DNA of 64,000 nt. Source: Brucella cytisi (GTDB lineage: Bacteria; Pseudomonadota; Alphaproteobacteria; Rhizobiales; Rhizobiaceae). The notes under the pieces were generated by a model that ran no database searches, was not told the DNA's origin, and saw nothing but the letters and a program-made list of their open reading frames with translations. A program made the translations under genes and the position numbers. This document shows, piece after piece, positions 53,114-62,523 of the stretch. The stretch spans positions 637,001-701,000 of the forward strand of contig JAAVLQ010000002.1 in NCBI GenBank assembly GCA_012103075.1, read 5' to 3'. How positions within the stretch are numbered: the stretch's first letter is position 1; every line of letters begins with the position of its first letter.

Positions 53114-53759
53114 ATCGCTGAAGCAGACGGCTACTATGGTGGCCGCATCTGCCATTCTGTCGACATTGATTGGCCTGCCGCTCGGTGTTGCACTGGTTGT
53201 TACCAGTCCGGGCCAGTTTCTCGAACGGCCGGTCTTCAATCGTGTTGCGGGCACTGTCGTCAATCTGGTTCGATCCACGCCATTCATCATTTTGATGGTG
53301 GCGATCATTCCCTTAACGCGCCTGATTGCCGGAACGACCGTTGGTACCTATGCGGCCATCGTGCCACTGACCGCGGCAATCACACCTCTCTACGCACGGC
53401 TCGCCGAAACGGCGATGCGTGAGGTGGACCAGAACCTGATCGAAGCCGCCGAGAGCATGGGTGCAACGCCAATTCAGATCATCTTCAAGGTGCTCTTGCC
53501 TGAAGCGCTACCGGGGATCATTGCGGGGCAAACCGTTACGCTTGTCAGCCTTGTCGGGTACTCGGCGATGGCAGGAACAGTCGGCGGCGGTGGACTTGGC
53601 GATCTCGGAATTCGCTTCGGATATCAGCGCTTCATGCCGGAAGTTATGGTGGCCGTCGTCATCATCCCGGTTGTGATCGTGCAATCCATCCAGATCACGG
53701 GCGACTACGCCGCCCGTCTTGTCAACCACCGTGTGGCGCGCAGCCGTCGTTCCCGCTGA
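53067..53759 (+). CDS. metI: Methionine ABC importer permease MetI
   Basis: Permease of 230 residues with about five helices and an EAA loop reading EAAESMGATPIQIIFKVLLP. The ending MVAVVIIPVVIVQSIQITGDYAARL is typical of MetI. ATG 53067, with GGAGAGG upstream, lies inside the end of metN, implying coupled translation. No frameshift. Confidence 0.93.
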   Translation: MLSDLLPPALVGLLLESLKQTATMVAASAILSTLIGLPLGVALVVTSPGQFLERPVFNRVAGTVVNLVRSTPFIILMVAIIPLTRLIAGTTVGTYAAIVPLTAAITPLYARLAETAMREVDQNLIEAAESMGATPIQIIFKVLLPEALPGIIAGQTVTLVSLVGYSAMAGTVGGGGLGDLGIRFGYQRFMPEVMVAVVIIPVVIVQSIQITGDYAARLVNHRVARSRRSR

Positions 53760-53779
53760 GAGTTTTTCAGGAGCTTCCA

Positions 53780-54838
53780 ATGACTATACATACCACCCCA
53801 ATCAATCTGCCTCTGCTTGATTTGTCCCGTTTCAACGGCAGTGCCGAGGAGCGCGACAGTTTCATTGAGGAGCTGCGCCGCACTATTCACGAACATGGCT
53901 TTTTATCTCTCACGGGACATGGCGTCGATCCGAAACTCGTGGAGGACGTTGTTGCAACGGCGAAGACGTTCTTCGCACTTCCAGCGGAAGAAAAACTCAA
54001 GATAGAAATGGTGAAGTCATCGCATTTCCGCGGTTACAATCGTGCTGGCCTCGAACGGACACGTGGCGAGCAGGATTGGCGCGAACAGCTCGATATCAAC
54101 ACGGGATCAGAACCTGCCGAGATCGGTCCGAATAGCCCGGCATGGAAGCGTTTGATCGGCCCGAACCAGTGGCCGGAAGCCCTGCCGGAACTTAAGCCGT
54201 TGCTGCTTGCCTATCAGGCTGAGGTGACGCGCGTTGGCATTGATATTCTGAAGGCTATCGCCGCGGCTTTGGGACAGTCGGAAGACTTTTTCGCCCAGAT
54301 TTATGAGCCGCATCCATCCCAGCTCCTGAAGATTATCCGTTATCCGGGGCGCGATGTGGCGGAAAGTGAGCAAGGAGTGGGCGCGCATAAGGACGGAGGT
54401 TTCGTTACTGTTCTGTTGCAGGATGTTGTCCCCGGTCTGCGTGTTCAGCGGGAAAACGGTGAATGGATCGATGCGCCTCCGGTTCCCGGCACCTTTGTCA
54501 TCAACACCGGTGAACTGCTTGAACTTGCCACCAATGGGTTCGTGCGGGCGGATGTACACGGCGTTGTTGCACCTCCAGCCGGCGTGGAACGCTTTTCCGT
54601 CGCCTTCTTTCTCGGTGCTCGATACGACGCGACGATTCCGGTTATAGATTTGCCAGATGAGTTGAAGACCAAGGAGCGCGGTGTGACTGTCGACGCGCTG
54701 AACCCGATCTTCCGAGAGGTCGGTGCAAATAATCTCAAAAGTCGCCTCCGGTCCCATCCTGATGTTGCGCGTGCTCATCATGCGGATTTGCTGACACCCG
54801 AACAATTGGTGGATCGCTCGCCCGGATCGGCATATTGA
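53780..54838 (+). CDS. Isopenicillin-N-synthase-like 2OG-Fe(II) oxygenase
   Basis: Intact 352-residue oxygenase. The N-terminal DIOX_N-like domain (LPLLDLSRFNGS, HGFLSLTGHGVD) precedes a jelly-roll core with HXD in VGAHKDGGFVT, a distal histidine in RADVHGV, and the 2-oxoglutarate-binding R-x-S in ERFSVAFFLGAR. Relatives hydroxylate or cyclise small molecules and amino acid derivatives. It starts 20 bp after metI with a GGAG site, so it probably belongs to the methionine-type operon and may act on the imported compound. Substrate unknown. Confidence 0.88.
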   Translation: MTIHTTPINLPLLDLSRFNGSAEERDSFIEELRRTIHEHGFLSLTGHGVDPKLVEDVVATAKTFFALPAEEKLKIEMVKSSHFRGYNRAGLERTRGEQDWREQLDINTGSEPAEIGPNSPAWKRLIGPNQWPEALPELKPLLLAYQAEVTRVGIDILKAIAAALGQSEDFFAQIYEPHPSQLLKIIRYPGRDVAESEQGVGAHKDGGFVTVLLQDVVPGLRVQRENGEWIDAPPVPGTFVINTGELLELATNGFVRADVHGVVAPPAGVERFSVAFFLGARYDATIPVIDLPDELKTKERGVTVDALNPIFREVGANNLKSRLRSHPDVARAHHADLLTPEQLVDRSPGSAY

Positions 54839-55279
54839 CAGGTTGATCGTCATTTTCCGTGGCGTCGTGGTCGTGCTGACGAGGATGCCCTGTTCACCCC
54901 ATCCCTTGACGGCTAATTGTGCTGGCCTCAACAGTCGTCAAGGAACGAGTTCGGGGGTACGTGGTTGATCCAGATTGTTCCGGATCATGCGACACCCTCA
55001 CGAGTGACCGCCGCTCATGTTTCGCTTTTTCGCTAACATTTATAAGCTGCGATTGCTGACAGGTGAGCGCGGCAGCTATCATTATGGTGGAAACCTTTTT
55101 ATCATTTTGCCAAGCGGATGCCGGTCTTTTTCAAAAGTTTCGGCAGATTGACCGCGTAGTTGTCATTTTGAACAATTTGTTCCCACGAAATTTAACAAAT
55201 CCACGGCTTGATCGTTCAAAGCATCAATGGAAATCTCCCTGCACTTATAAAAAGCGTGAAGTAGGGAGGGATCGCTGAA
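54839..55279. other. 440-bp promoter region of the amidohydrolase/peptide importer operon
   Basis: No gene seen. It holds the GAACAA palindrome at 55170-55182 and a GGGAGGG ribosome site at its right end. Many short open stretches lack ribosome sites and family character. Confidence 0.45.
55170..55182. promoter_or_regulatory. Perfect palindrome GAACAA-T-TTGTTC, operator candidate
   Basis: Six-base perfect arms around a single T, in the long AT-rich region about 100 bp before the amidohydrolase gene. A related word, TTAACAAAT, follows at about 55191. Regulator unknown. Confidence 0.5.
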
Positions 55280-56906
55280 ATGCCTGTAATGCCCAAATTG
55301 TGTGCCGATACCATAGTATATAACGGTACGATCTGGTGTGGATATGAAGAGGGCACAGTCGAAGCCCCGCCATCTGGCAAGGCAAGGTGCTCGCGACGGG
55401 TACGAAGGACCAGATCTGGTCTCTGAAGGGCGACGATACGCATTTGATCGATCTGAAAGGGCGCTTTGCCACGCCCGGGCTGAATGACGCTCACCTGCAT
55501 CTCATTTCGATTGGGTTGACACTCAAGTGGATTGATGCCACGCCGCAGGCGGCCCCGACATTGCAAAGCCTGCTTGACGCCATTCGGGAACAGGCCGCTT
55601 CCGCCCCTCCCGGGGCATGGATCAGAGCACGCGGCTATGACCAGACCAAGCTCGATGTCGGTCGCCATCCGCATAAGTCGGAGCTTGATGCTGTTGCTCC
55701 AAACAATCCTGTCATGGTGGTACGCGCATGTGGCCACGTTTCGATCTTCAATTCGAAGGCATTTGAACTGGCGGGTATCGACGAAAATTCCCCGGTACCG
55801 GATGGCGGCTTGATCGAGCAGAAGAATGGTACTTTGACAGGGATGGTTGCAGAAAATGCGCAAGGTGCCGTCCGCAAAGCGATCCCCAAGGCAACGACGG
55901 AAGAGATGATCGAGGCCATTGAGGCCGCAGGCAATCTTCTCCTTTCCTATGGCATCACCAGCATTATGGACGCCGCTGTCGGTCAGGTTGCGGGCTTCGA
56001 TGAAATCCGTGCCTATAACCTCGCCAAACTCGACAAGCGCTTGCCGGTGCGCACCGCTCGTACTGCTCGGCGATCCGGGACCTTCCATTGTCGAAGAATG
56101 CTACAAAGCAGGCCTTGTTTCCGGTGTCGGCGATGACATGCTGACAGTCGGTGCCGTCAAGGTTTTCCTAGATGGATCGGCGGGTGGACGCACTGCATGG
56201 ATGAGCAAGCCGTATCTCGGCGACGACGATAATATCGGTGTCCAGATATTGCCGGATGCAGAACTGGAAGCGCTGGTGCTCGATGCCCATAAAAAGGTTA
56301 TCAGTTGGCTTGCCACGCTATCGGCGATGCAGCGATTGGACAGCTCATTACAGCCTATGAAAAGGCACTCGCAGCGCATCCCGATCCAGATCGCCGCCAT
56401 CGTATCGAACATTGCGGTTTCTCTACGCCGGAACAGCATGAGCGGATGAAGAAAGCCGGGATTTATCCTTGTCCGCAACAGGTCTTCATATACGATTTCG
56501 GTGACGCCTATATTTCTGTTCTTGGCGAGGAACGTGCTCGTTCAAGCTATCCGCTGAAAACTTGGAAGGATCTGGGCTTTAACCCTGCGACTGGCAGTGA
56601 TTCACCGGTCTGCCATCCGAACCCCTATCCAAACATCTATTCGATGCTTACGCGCGAAACGGGTAAGGGAACGGTGATGGATACCCGCGAATGCGTGACC
56701 ATCGAAGAGGCCCTGCAGGTTTATACGGAGTTCGGTGCTTTCTCTCAGAAGCTGGAGAATGTGAAGGGCAAGCTTGTACCGGGCAGGTTGCTGATATTGC
56801 GGTCTTTTCACGCAATATGCTCACCGCGAGACCGGAAGAGATTCTCAACGACACGTATTGTGTTCTTACCATGCGTGACGGTGAGGTCGTATTCGAACGG
56901 TCGTGA
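55280..56906 (+). CDS. Amidohydrolase_3-family metal-dependent hydrolase (frameshifted)
   Basis: YtcJ-like hydrolase of about 543 residues. The N-terminal part reads ADTIVYNGTIWCGYEEGTVE, the metal site HXH is in GLNDAHLHLIS, downstream histidines occur in ACHAIGDAAI and RIEHCGFS, and the last ligand is in ATGSDSPVCHPNP. Frame breaks lie near 55375, 56062, 56305 and 56800. Family members cut amides, formamides or cyclic compounds. ATG 55280 has GGGAGGG upstream; ATG 55289 is an alternative. It lies upstream of a complete peptide importer, so it may act on an imported amide or peptide derivative. Confidence 0.82.
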
Positions 56907-56944
56907 GTTAAATGCTCCCGGTTTCCGGGGTCAATAAAAGAATT

Positions 56945-57000
56945 GAAGCGTAAACGCTTCGGGGCGATTTCGGGCAGCGAGGTTTCGACAGAGCTGCCCG
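56945..57000 (+). other. Two intergenic hairpins before the peptide-binding-protein gene
   Basis: GAAGCG-TAAA-CGCTTC (56945-56960) and CGGGCAGC (56971-56978) with GCTGCCCG (56993-57000). Neither has a T-run. They may protect the 5' end of the abundant binding-protein mRNA or weakly end the upstream transcript. Confidence 0.5.
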
Positions 57001-57050
57001 AAGAACGGTTCATCTGAATCGCAAGAATGACATTTATGAAGGGGAACAAC

Positions 57051-58646
57051 ATGAAAAAATTTGCATTGCTGGCTGCGCTGTCCGCAGTCCTGCTGGCCGG
57101 AACGGCGGCTTACGCGGCGGACGAACCACGTTCGGGAGGCGTCATCAATTTTGTCGCGCCCTACGGCGACAGCTTCTCGACGCTCGATATTCAAGCATCA
57201 CCTGCCACACAAGACGAGTTCTACGCCAAGGCGATTCACCGTACGCTCTATGATTGGGATGCTGATCTCAATAAACCGGTACTCGGTCTTGCAACCGATG
57301 TGACTGTGTCCGACGACAGGCTCGTCTATACCTACAAGCTTCGTCAGGATGCATTTTTCCACAATGGCAAGCCTTTGACGGCAGACGACATTATCTGGAG
57401 CTACACCCGGATCATGGATCCGAAAAAGGCATTCCCACCGGCACGTTACATCGCCGAAATCAAAGGGGCGGAGGAATATACGCAGGGCAAGGCCAAGGAA
57501 ATTTCCGGTCTGAAGAAGATCGATGACCATACGCTCGAAATCACGCTGAAACAGCCAATTGATCCGGGCTTCCAGTTCATGCGTAACAACACTGCCATTT
57601 ACCCGGCAGGTGAAGGTGATAGCGAAGAGTTTCAGCGCCACCCGATTGGTCTCGGACCTTATAAGTTTGCGGAATATGTCCCCGGCTCTCGCCTGACAGT
57701 GGAGAAGTGGGACAAGTACTACGAAAAGGGCAAGCCCTACGCCGATAAGATCAATATCATGATCATGGGTGATGCGGCCGCGCGCGACGTTGCGTTCCGC
57801 AACAAGGAGATCGACGTAGCCGTGCTCGGGCCGGCACAATATACGGCCTATCTGGCCGATCCTGAACTTGCGAAGAATATGGTCGAGGTAGCCGAGGTCT
57901 ATACGCGCGCCGTCGGCTTTAATCCGGATTTCAAGCCGTTCCGGGACAAACGCGTTCGTCAGGCAATCAACTACGCCATCGATAGCGATCTCATCATCAA
58001 GCGTCTCGTCAAAGACAAGGCCTATCGTGCTGTTGGTTGGCTGCCGAACTCATCGCCAGCCTTCGATAAGGATGCGAAGCCTTATCCGTATGACCCTGAA
58101 AAAGCAAAAGCTTTGCTTGCTGAAGCAGGGTATCCCAACGGCTTCGAATTCGAATTGACAGCAACACAAAACGAGAGCTGGGGCCTGACTATCGTTCAAG
58201 CGATCATTCCGATGCTCGCCAAGGTCGGTATCAAGGTGAAAGCAAAGCCGGTTGAAGCGTCAGTGCTTGCGGATGTAGTTCCGGCTGGCAATTTCCAAGC
58301 CTATATGTGGTCGCTCGAAAGCGGTCCGGATGCACTGACGGCGATGCAGTGCTTCTATTCCACGACCCCACAATCTGCGTGTAACTACCAGAAGTTCTCG
58401 AACGCAGAATTCGACAAGATTGTCGATGAGGCAAAGGTGGCGAAAACCGAAGAAGAGAAGAACGAGCTTCTGAAGAAGGCCAACAACCTGTTGCAGGAAG
58501 AAGCGCCGGTCTGGTTCTTCAACTACAATAAGGCTGTCATGGCACATCAGCCATGGTTGCATGGCCTGCAGCCGAACTCGGCGGAGCTCGCCGTTCAGTC
58601 CTATGAAAAGCTGTGGGTTGATGACACGGTTCCGTCCGGTCGCTGA
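57051..58646 (+). CDS. Peptide/oligopeptide periplasmic binding protein
   Basis: Family 5 solute-binding protein of 531 residues, intact. Signal peptide KKFALLAALSAVLLAGTAAYA, then GGVINFVAPYGDSFSTLDIQ. The family segments WSYTRIMDPKKAF, YPYDPEKAKALLAEAGYPNG and AYMWSLESGPDALTAMQCF are clear. ATG 57051 follows GAAGGGGA. It is followed by a hairpin, then two permeases and two ATPases, forming a complete Opp/Dpp importer. Substrate unknown; the amidohydrolase just upstream suggests a peptide or amide. Confidence 0.92.
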   Translation: MKKFALLAALSAVLLAGTAAYAADEPRSGGVINFVAPYGDSFSTLDIQASPATQDEFYAKAIHRTLYDWDADLNKPVLGLATDVTVSDDRLVYTYKLRQDAFFHNGKPLTADDIIWSYTRIMDPKKAFPPARYIAEIKGAEEYTQGKAKEISGLKKIDDHTLEITLKQPIDPGFQFMRNNTAIYPAGEGDSEEFQRHPIGLGPYKFAEYVPGSRLTVEKWDKYYEKGKPYADKINIMIMGDAAARDVAFRNKEIDVAVLGPAQYTAYLADPELAKNMVEVAEVYTRAVGFNPDFKPFRDKRVRQAINYAIDSDLIIKRLVKDKAYRAVGWLPNSSPAFDKDAKPYPYDPEKAKALLAEAGYPNGFEFELTATQNESWGLTIVQAIIPMLAKVGIKVKAKPVEASVLADVVPAGNFQAYMWSLESGPDALTAMQCFYSTTPQSACNYQKFSNAEFDKIVDEAKVAKTEEEKNELLKKANNLLQEEAPVWFFNYNKAVMAHQPWLHGLQPNSAELAVQSYEKLWVDDTVPSGR

Positions 58647-58664
58647 TTCTGGCTGATCTGGATC

Positions 58665-58688
58665 GGCCCGCTCGTTATCGGGCGGGCC
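58665..58688 (+). terminator. Hairpin after the peptide-binding-protein gene
   Basis: GGCCCGC (58665-58671) pairs with GCGGGCC (58682-58688), and the flanking GATC pairs with the later GATC of CTGATC. A CCCTTTT tail follows. It probably lowers expression of the permease genes relative to the binding protein. Confidence 0.65.
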
Positions 58689-58740
58689 TCTGATCCCTTT
58701 TGCTCCAGCGTAGTTTACGCTGATCCGAAAGGAGGACCAT

Positions 58741-59677
58741 GTGCTCTATTTTATTTTTCGGCGCATCTTGCAGATGATACCGACGGTTGTCGCTGTATCG
58801 CTGCTGATCTTCGTCATTTTTTCAGTGTTGTTCCGGGCAGCATCGCTTCTGGCCTAATTGCCAATGGCAAGGGCATGAACGACCCGAAGATGGTCGAAAA
58901 GATCACCCGTGAATTTGGCCTCGACAAGCCTGTCCATGTGCGTTTCGGCAATTATCTGGTTCAACTGGCACAGTTTGATCTTGGTACGTCCTATCGATCC
59001 AGACAACCGGTCGTCTCGCTTATTCAGGAGCGCATGTGGCCGACATTGAAGCTCGCTTTTGCGGCTATGGGGTTTGCGATCCTGATAGGCGTACCGCTTG
59101 GGTTTCTCGCGGCACTTAAACCCGGAAGTCTTCTCGACAGTGTGACGATGATAGGCGCAGTCTCGGGCCTCTCGCTACCACAGTTCTGGCTTGGCCTGCT
59201 GGCCATGTATCTCTTCGCACTGACACTCGGATGGTTGCCGAGTTTCGGCTATGGCGATGGAGGCATCAGAAACGTCATTCTGCCCGCGCTGACGTTGGGT
59301 GTTGCGCCATTGGCGTTGCTGGCGAGAACAACGCGTGCAGCCGTGCTTGAAGTGATGGGCGCTGATTTCATTCGCACGGCGCGTTCTAAAGGCATGAGCA
59401 GCTTTCGCTTGGTGAAATGGCATGTCATGCGCAATGCGCTGGTGCTGATTATCACGACAATCGGCTTGCAATTCGGATCGATGATGGGGCAGGCCGTGGT
59501 GGTGGAGAAGCTATTCTCATGGCCGGGCCTTGGCTCCTTGCTGATCGATAGCGTTTCGCTGCGCGACATTCCCGTGGTGCAGGGGGCAATTCTCGTAATC
59601 GTGTTGTGGTTTTGGTCATCAATACGATCGTTGACATTCTCTACGCGGTTATCGACCCGCGCATAAGCCACGAGTAA
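58741..59677 (+). CDS. Peptide ABC importer permease, DppB type (two frameshifts)
   Basis: Permease of about 312 residues. GTG 58741 gives MLYFIFRRILQMIPTVVAVS, the usual DppB start; the ATG two bases earlier is in the wrong frame. A GGAGGA site precedes it. The EAA loop is TARSKGMSSFRLVKWHVMRN. Frame breaks lie near 58820 (a TTTTTT run) and 59608, the second within a helix near the end (VIVLWFLVINTIVDILYAVI). Confidence 0.87.
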
Positions 59678-59681
59678 GCCA

Positions 59682-60504
59682 ATGAAGCTCCGTTTCAATC
59701 TCGTATTTGGCGGGTTCGTGTGCATCGTAATCGTTGGCGCTGCCGTATTTGCACCATTGCTGGCGCACTATAATCCGGTTCTCGATGCCGATCTGATGAA
59801 TGCAGAACTGCCACCCGATGCACAATTCTGGTTCGGCACCGACGCACAGGGCCGCGATGTTTATTCGCGCATCCTCTTTGGTGCGCAAGTATCTTTGACC
59901 GTTGGTGTCGTCTCGCAGTGCATCAACACTGTTATCGGTCTGTGTTTCGGCATTTCGGCCGGTTATTTCGGCGGATGGTGGGATGATTTCGTCAACGGTC
60001 TCACCAACCTGATGCTCGCAATTCCGTCGCTGATTTTCGCGCTGGCAATCATGGCTGTCCTCGGCCCCGGCTTGCCAAGCCTTCTGCTCGCGCTTGGTCT
60101 GACGAATTGGTCCTGGACTTGCCGCATTGCGCGCAGTTCCACCCTTTCGCTAAAGAAGCAGGGGCTATATTCAGGCTGCCAAGATGCTTGGCTATAGCGA
60201 TGCCCGCATCATGATCACGCAGATCGTGCCAAACATGATCGGACCGATCCTCGTTATCGGCACTCTTGGAATGGGCGACGCAATTCTCGCAGAAGCAGCA
60301 CTTTCTTATCTTGGTCTTGGGATCAGTCCACCGGATCCAAGCTGGGGCAACATGCTCACTGATGCGCGTGAGTTGATCGTGAACGCGCCTTGGGCTGCCG
60401 TGTTTCCCGGTTTGGCCATCTTCTTCACGGTGCTTGGACTCAATCTGTTCGGCGACGGTCTTCGCGACTGGCTCGACCCGCATATGAGGACACGCAAGGT
60501 ATGA
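59682..60504 (+). CDS. Peptide ABC importer permease, DppC type (one frameshift)
   Basis: Permease of about 274 residues with the DppC hallmark FWFGTDAQGRDVYSRILFGA, an EAA loop around IQAAKMLGYSDARIMITQIV, and the end LGLNLFGDGLRDWLDP. A frame break near 60170 interrupts the EAA loop. ATG 59682 lies four bases after the previous stop, and its own stop overlaps the next ATG (ATGA). Confidence 0.88.
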
Positions 60505-61481
60505 GCGAACAAGCACTTCTTGAGGTAGAGAACCTCCGGATCGATATTGTTTCTGGTTCGAGTAAACATAACGTGGTCGAAGACGTATCGTTCACTATCG
60601 GAGCTGGCGAGACATTCGGACTGGTTGGAGAGTCTGGCTGCGGAAAGAGCATCACTGCACTATCGATGATCGGATTGCTGCGCAAACCACTGTCGATAAC
60701 GGATGGTGTGATACGCTTCAAAGGGCAGGATTTGCGGTCAATGTCGTCGCGTGAAATGCGCAAGCTGCGCGGCAATCGCATAGCGATGATCTTTCAGGAG
60801 CCGATGACTGCTCTCAATCCGTTGTCGCCAGTAGGGCGTCAGATTGCGGAAATGTTCGTGCTGCATCAGGGCGCGACACGGCACGAGGCGGAGCGCAAAG
60901 CGATCGAAGCGCTTGCCAGTGTTCAAGTTCCTGCACCAGAGCAACGCGTGAAGAACTATCCGCATCAGATGTCGGGTGGTATGCGCCAGCGTGTGATGAT
61001 CGCTATCGCACTCGCATGTGATCCAGATTTGCTGATCGCTGACGAACCCACGACCGCGCTTGATGTGACTGTTCAGGCGGAAATTCTTCGTCTGATGCAA
61101 GAGCTTTGCACTGCACGAGGAACTTCTGTCCTGATGATTAGTCATGATCTTGGTGTCATCGCGAAAATGTGTCGTCGCGTGGGGGTCATGTATGCTGGGC
61201 ATTTGGTCGAGCAGCGCATAACAGCAGGCCTGTTTCACCACCCGGCTCATCCTTATGCGCATGGTCTTCTGGCCTCTCTACCGCAGCTCGGCTCACGACA
61301 GAAAGCAGGTCAGTTGCGGCTGCAGGAAATCGGAGGCGTCGTGCCTTCTATTTCCGCTTTTCCAAAGGGCTGCAGGTTCGAGCCGCGTTGTACGCGCGCG
61401 ACTGATATTTGCCGTGCGCAAAAACCGGGCTGGACGCCACTTGAAGATGCCGGTGTGGTGAGGTGTTTCCATCATGAATGA
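60501..61481 (+). CDS. Peptide ABC importer ATPase, DppD type
   Basis: Intact 326-residue ATPase. Walker [11 protein letters not shown], signature [15 protein letters not shown] and Walker [13 protein letters not shown] are present. The C-terminal oligopeptide-type extension includes a cysteine cluster ([20 protein letters not shown]), which in many DppD/OppD proteins binds an iron-sulfur cluster. It overlaps the previous permease and, by eight bases, the next ATPase. Confidence 0.93.
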   Translation: MSEQALLEVENLRIDIVSGSSKHNVVEDVSFTIGAGETFGLVGESGCGKSITALSMIGLLRKPLSITDGVIRFKGQDLRSMSSREMRKLRGNRIAMIFQEPMTALNPLSPVGRQIAEMFVLHQGATRHEAERKAIEALASVQVPAPEQRVKNYPHQMSGGMRQRVMIAIALACDPDLLIADEPTTALDVTVQAEILRLMQELCTARGTSVLMISHDLGVIAKMCRRVGVMYAGHLVEQRITAGLFHHPAHPYAHGLLASLPQLGSRQKAGQLRLQEIGGVVPSISAFPKGCRFEPRCTRATDICRAQKPGWTPLEDAGVVRCFHHE

Positions 61482-62460
61482 CACGCATTCAACCAAACTG
61501 GCAGAACCATTGGTCCGCATCGACGATGTCTGCGTTTACTTCCCGGTGAGCGGTGGCATTTTCAGTCGCTCAAAGCAATTGCTGCGTGCGGTCAACAACC
61601 TCAGCCTGACCCTCAACAAAGGCGAGTGTCTTTCGATTGTTGGAGAGTCTGGTTGCGGTAAATCTACGCTTGCACTCTCCCTCGTCGGCTTGCAAAAGCC
61701 GACGAACGGGCAAATCTATTTTGAAGGGCGACCGATCACCGGAAAGGACGAACCGTCCCGGCTGGAACGGGCGAAGATGGCGCAGATGGTCTTTCAAGAT
61801 CCGTTCGCTTCACTCAATCCGCGCCAGACAGTCTATACGTCGCTAGCGGCGCCCTTGCGACTTCACGGTGTGACCTCGCGCAGCGAAGTCGATGGGCGCG
61901 TCGAGGAAATTCTGCGTCTTGTCGGTTTGAAGCCCGAGCAGGCAAAGCGTTTTCCGCACGAGTTTTCGGGTGGGCAACGCCAGCGCATCGGCATAGCACG
62001 TGCGCTGCTGCTCAATCCGAAAGTTATCGTGCTTGATGAGCCTGTTTCGGCGCTCGATGTTTCGATTCGGGCTCAGATCATCAATCTGCTGCTGGAACTG
62101 AAAGAACGGCTCGGTCTCTCTTACATCATGATCAGCCATGATCTGAGTGTCGTAGAGCATATGAGCGACCGTGTGGCGGTTATGTATTTCGGGCAGATTG
62201 TTGAGAGCGGACCGTGGGATCGGATATTCTTGAATCCGACACATCCTTATACGCGGCGACTGATTTCGGCCATTCCCGATCCGATGACCGAATTGATGGG
62301 TGGTCGGTTGATCAACGATACGAGCCCGCCGCAAGCACCAGAAGGTTGCGCATTTTACCCCGAAAGCTTTGGCACGCACGATGTTCATGAAGTGCCGCCA
62401 CGAACACAATTCATCGATATCGGTGGAGACCATCGCATCCGCGTTATCGAGAAAGCTTGA
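61474..62460 (+). CDS. Peptide ABC importer ATPase, DppF type
   Basis: Intact 328-residue ATPase. Walker [15 protein letters not shown]-loop VFQDPFASLNPRQTV, signature [15 protein letters not shown], Walker B VIVLDEPVSALDVS and H-loop ISHDLSVVEHMSD. The end lacks most of the OppF cysteine cluster; only CAFYPESFG remains of it. Last gene of the operon, followed by a terminator. Confidence 0.93.
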   Translation: MNDTHSTKLAEPLVRIDDVCVYFPVSGGIFSRSKQLLRAVNNLSLTLNKGECLSIVGESGCGKSTLALSLVGLQKPTNGQIYFEGRPITGKDEPSRLERAKMAQMVFQDPFASLNPRQTVYTSLAAPLRLHGVTSRSEVDGRVEEILRLVGLKPEQAKRFPHEFSGGQRQRIGIARALLLNPKVIVLDEPVSALDVSIRAQIINLLLELKERLGLSYIMISHDLSVVEHMSDRVAVMYFGQIVESGPWDRIFLNPTHPYTRRLISAIPDPMTELMGGRLINDTSPPQAPEGCAFYPESFGTHDVHEVPPRTQFIDIGGDHRIRVIEKA

Positions 62461-62477
62461 GTCTCAAGTAAAGAACT

Positions 62478-62503
62478 AAAAAGCGCCGATAACCGGCGCT
62501 TTT
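62478..62503. terminator. Bidirectional terminator between peptide importer and aldehyde dehydrogenase
   Basis: AAAAGCGCCG (62479-62488) pairs with CGGCGCTTTT (62494-62503), flanked by A- and T-rich sequence, between convergent genes. Confidence 0.85.
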
Positions 62504-62523
62504 ATTGTCGTCGTAATAAAAGA

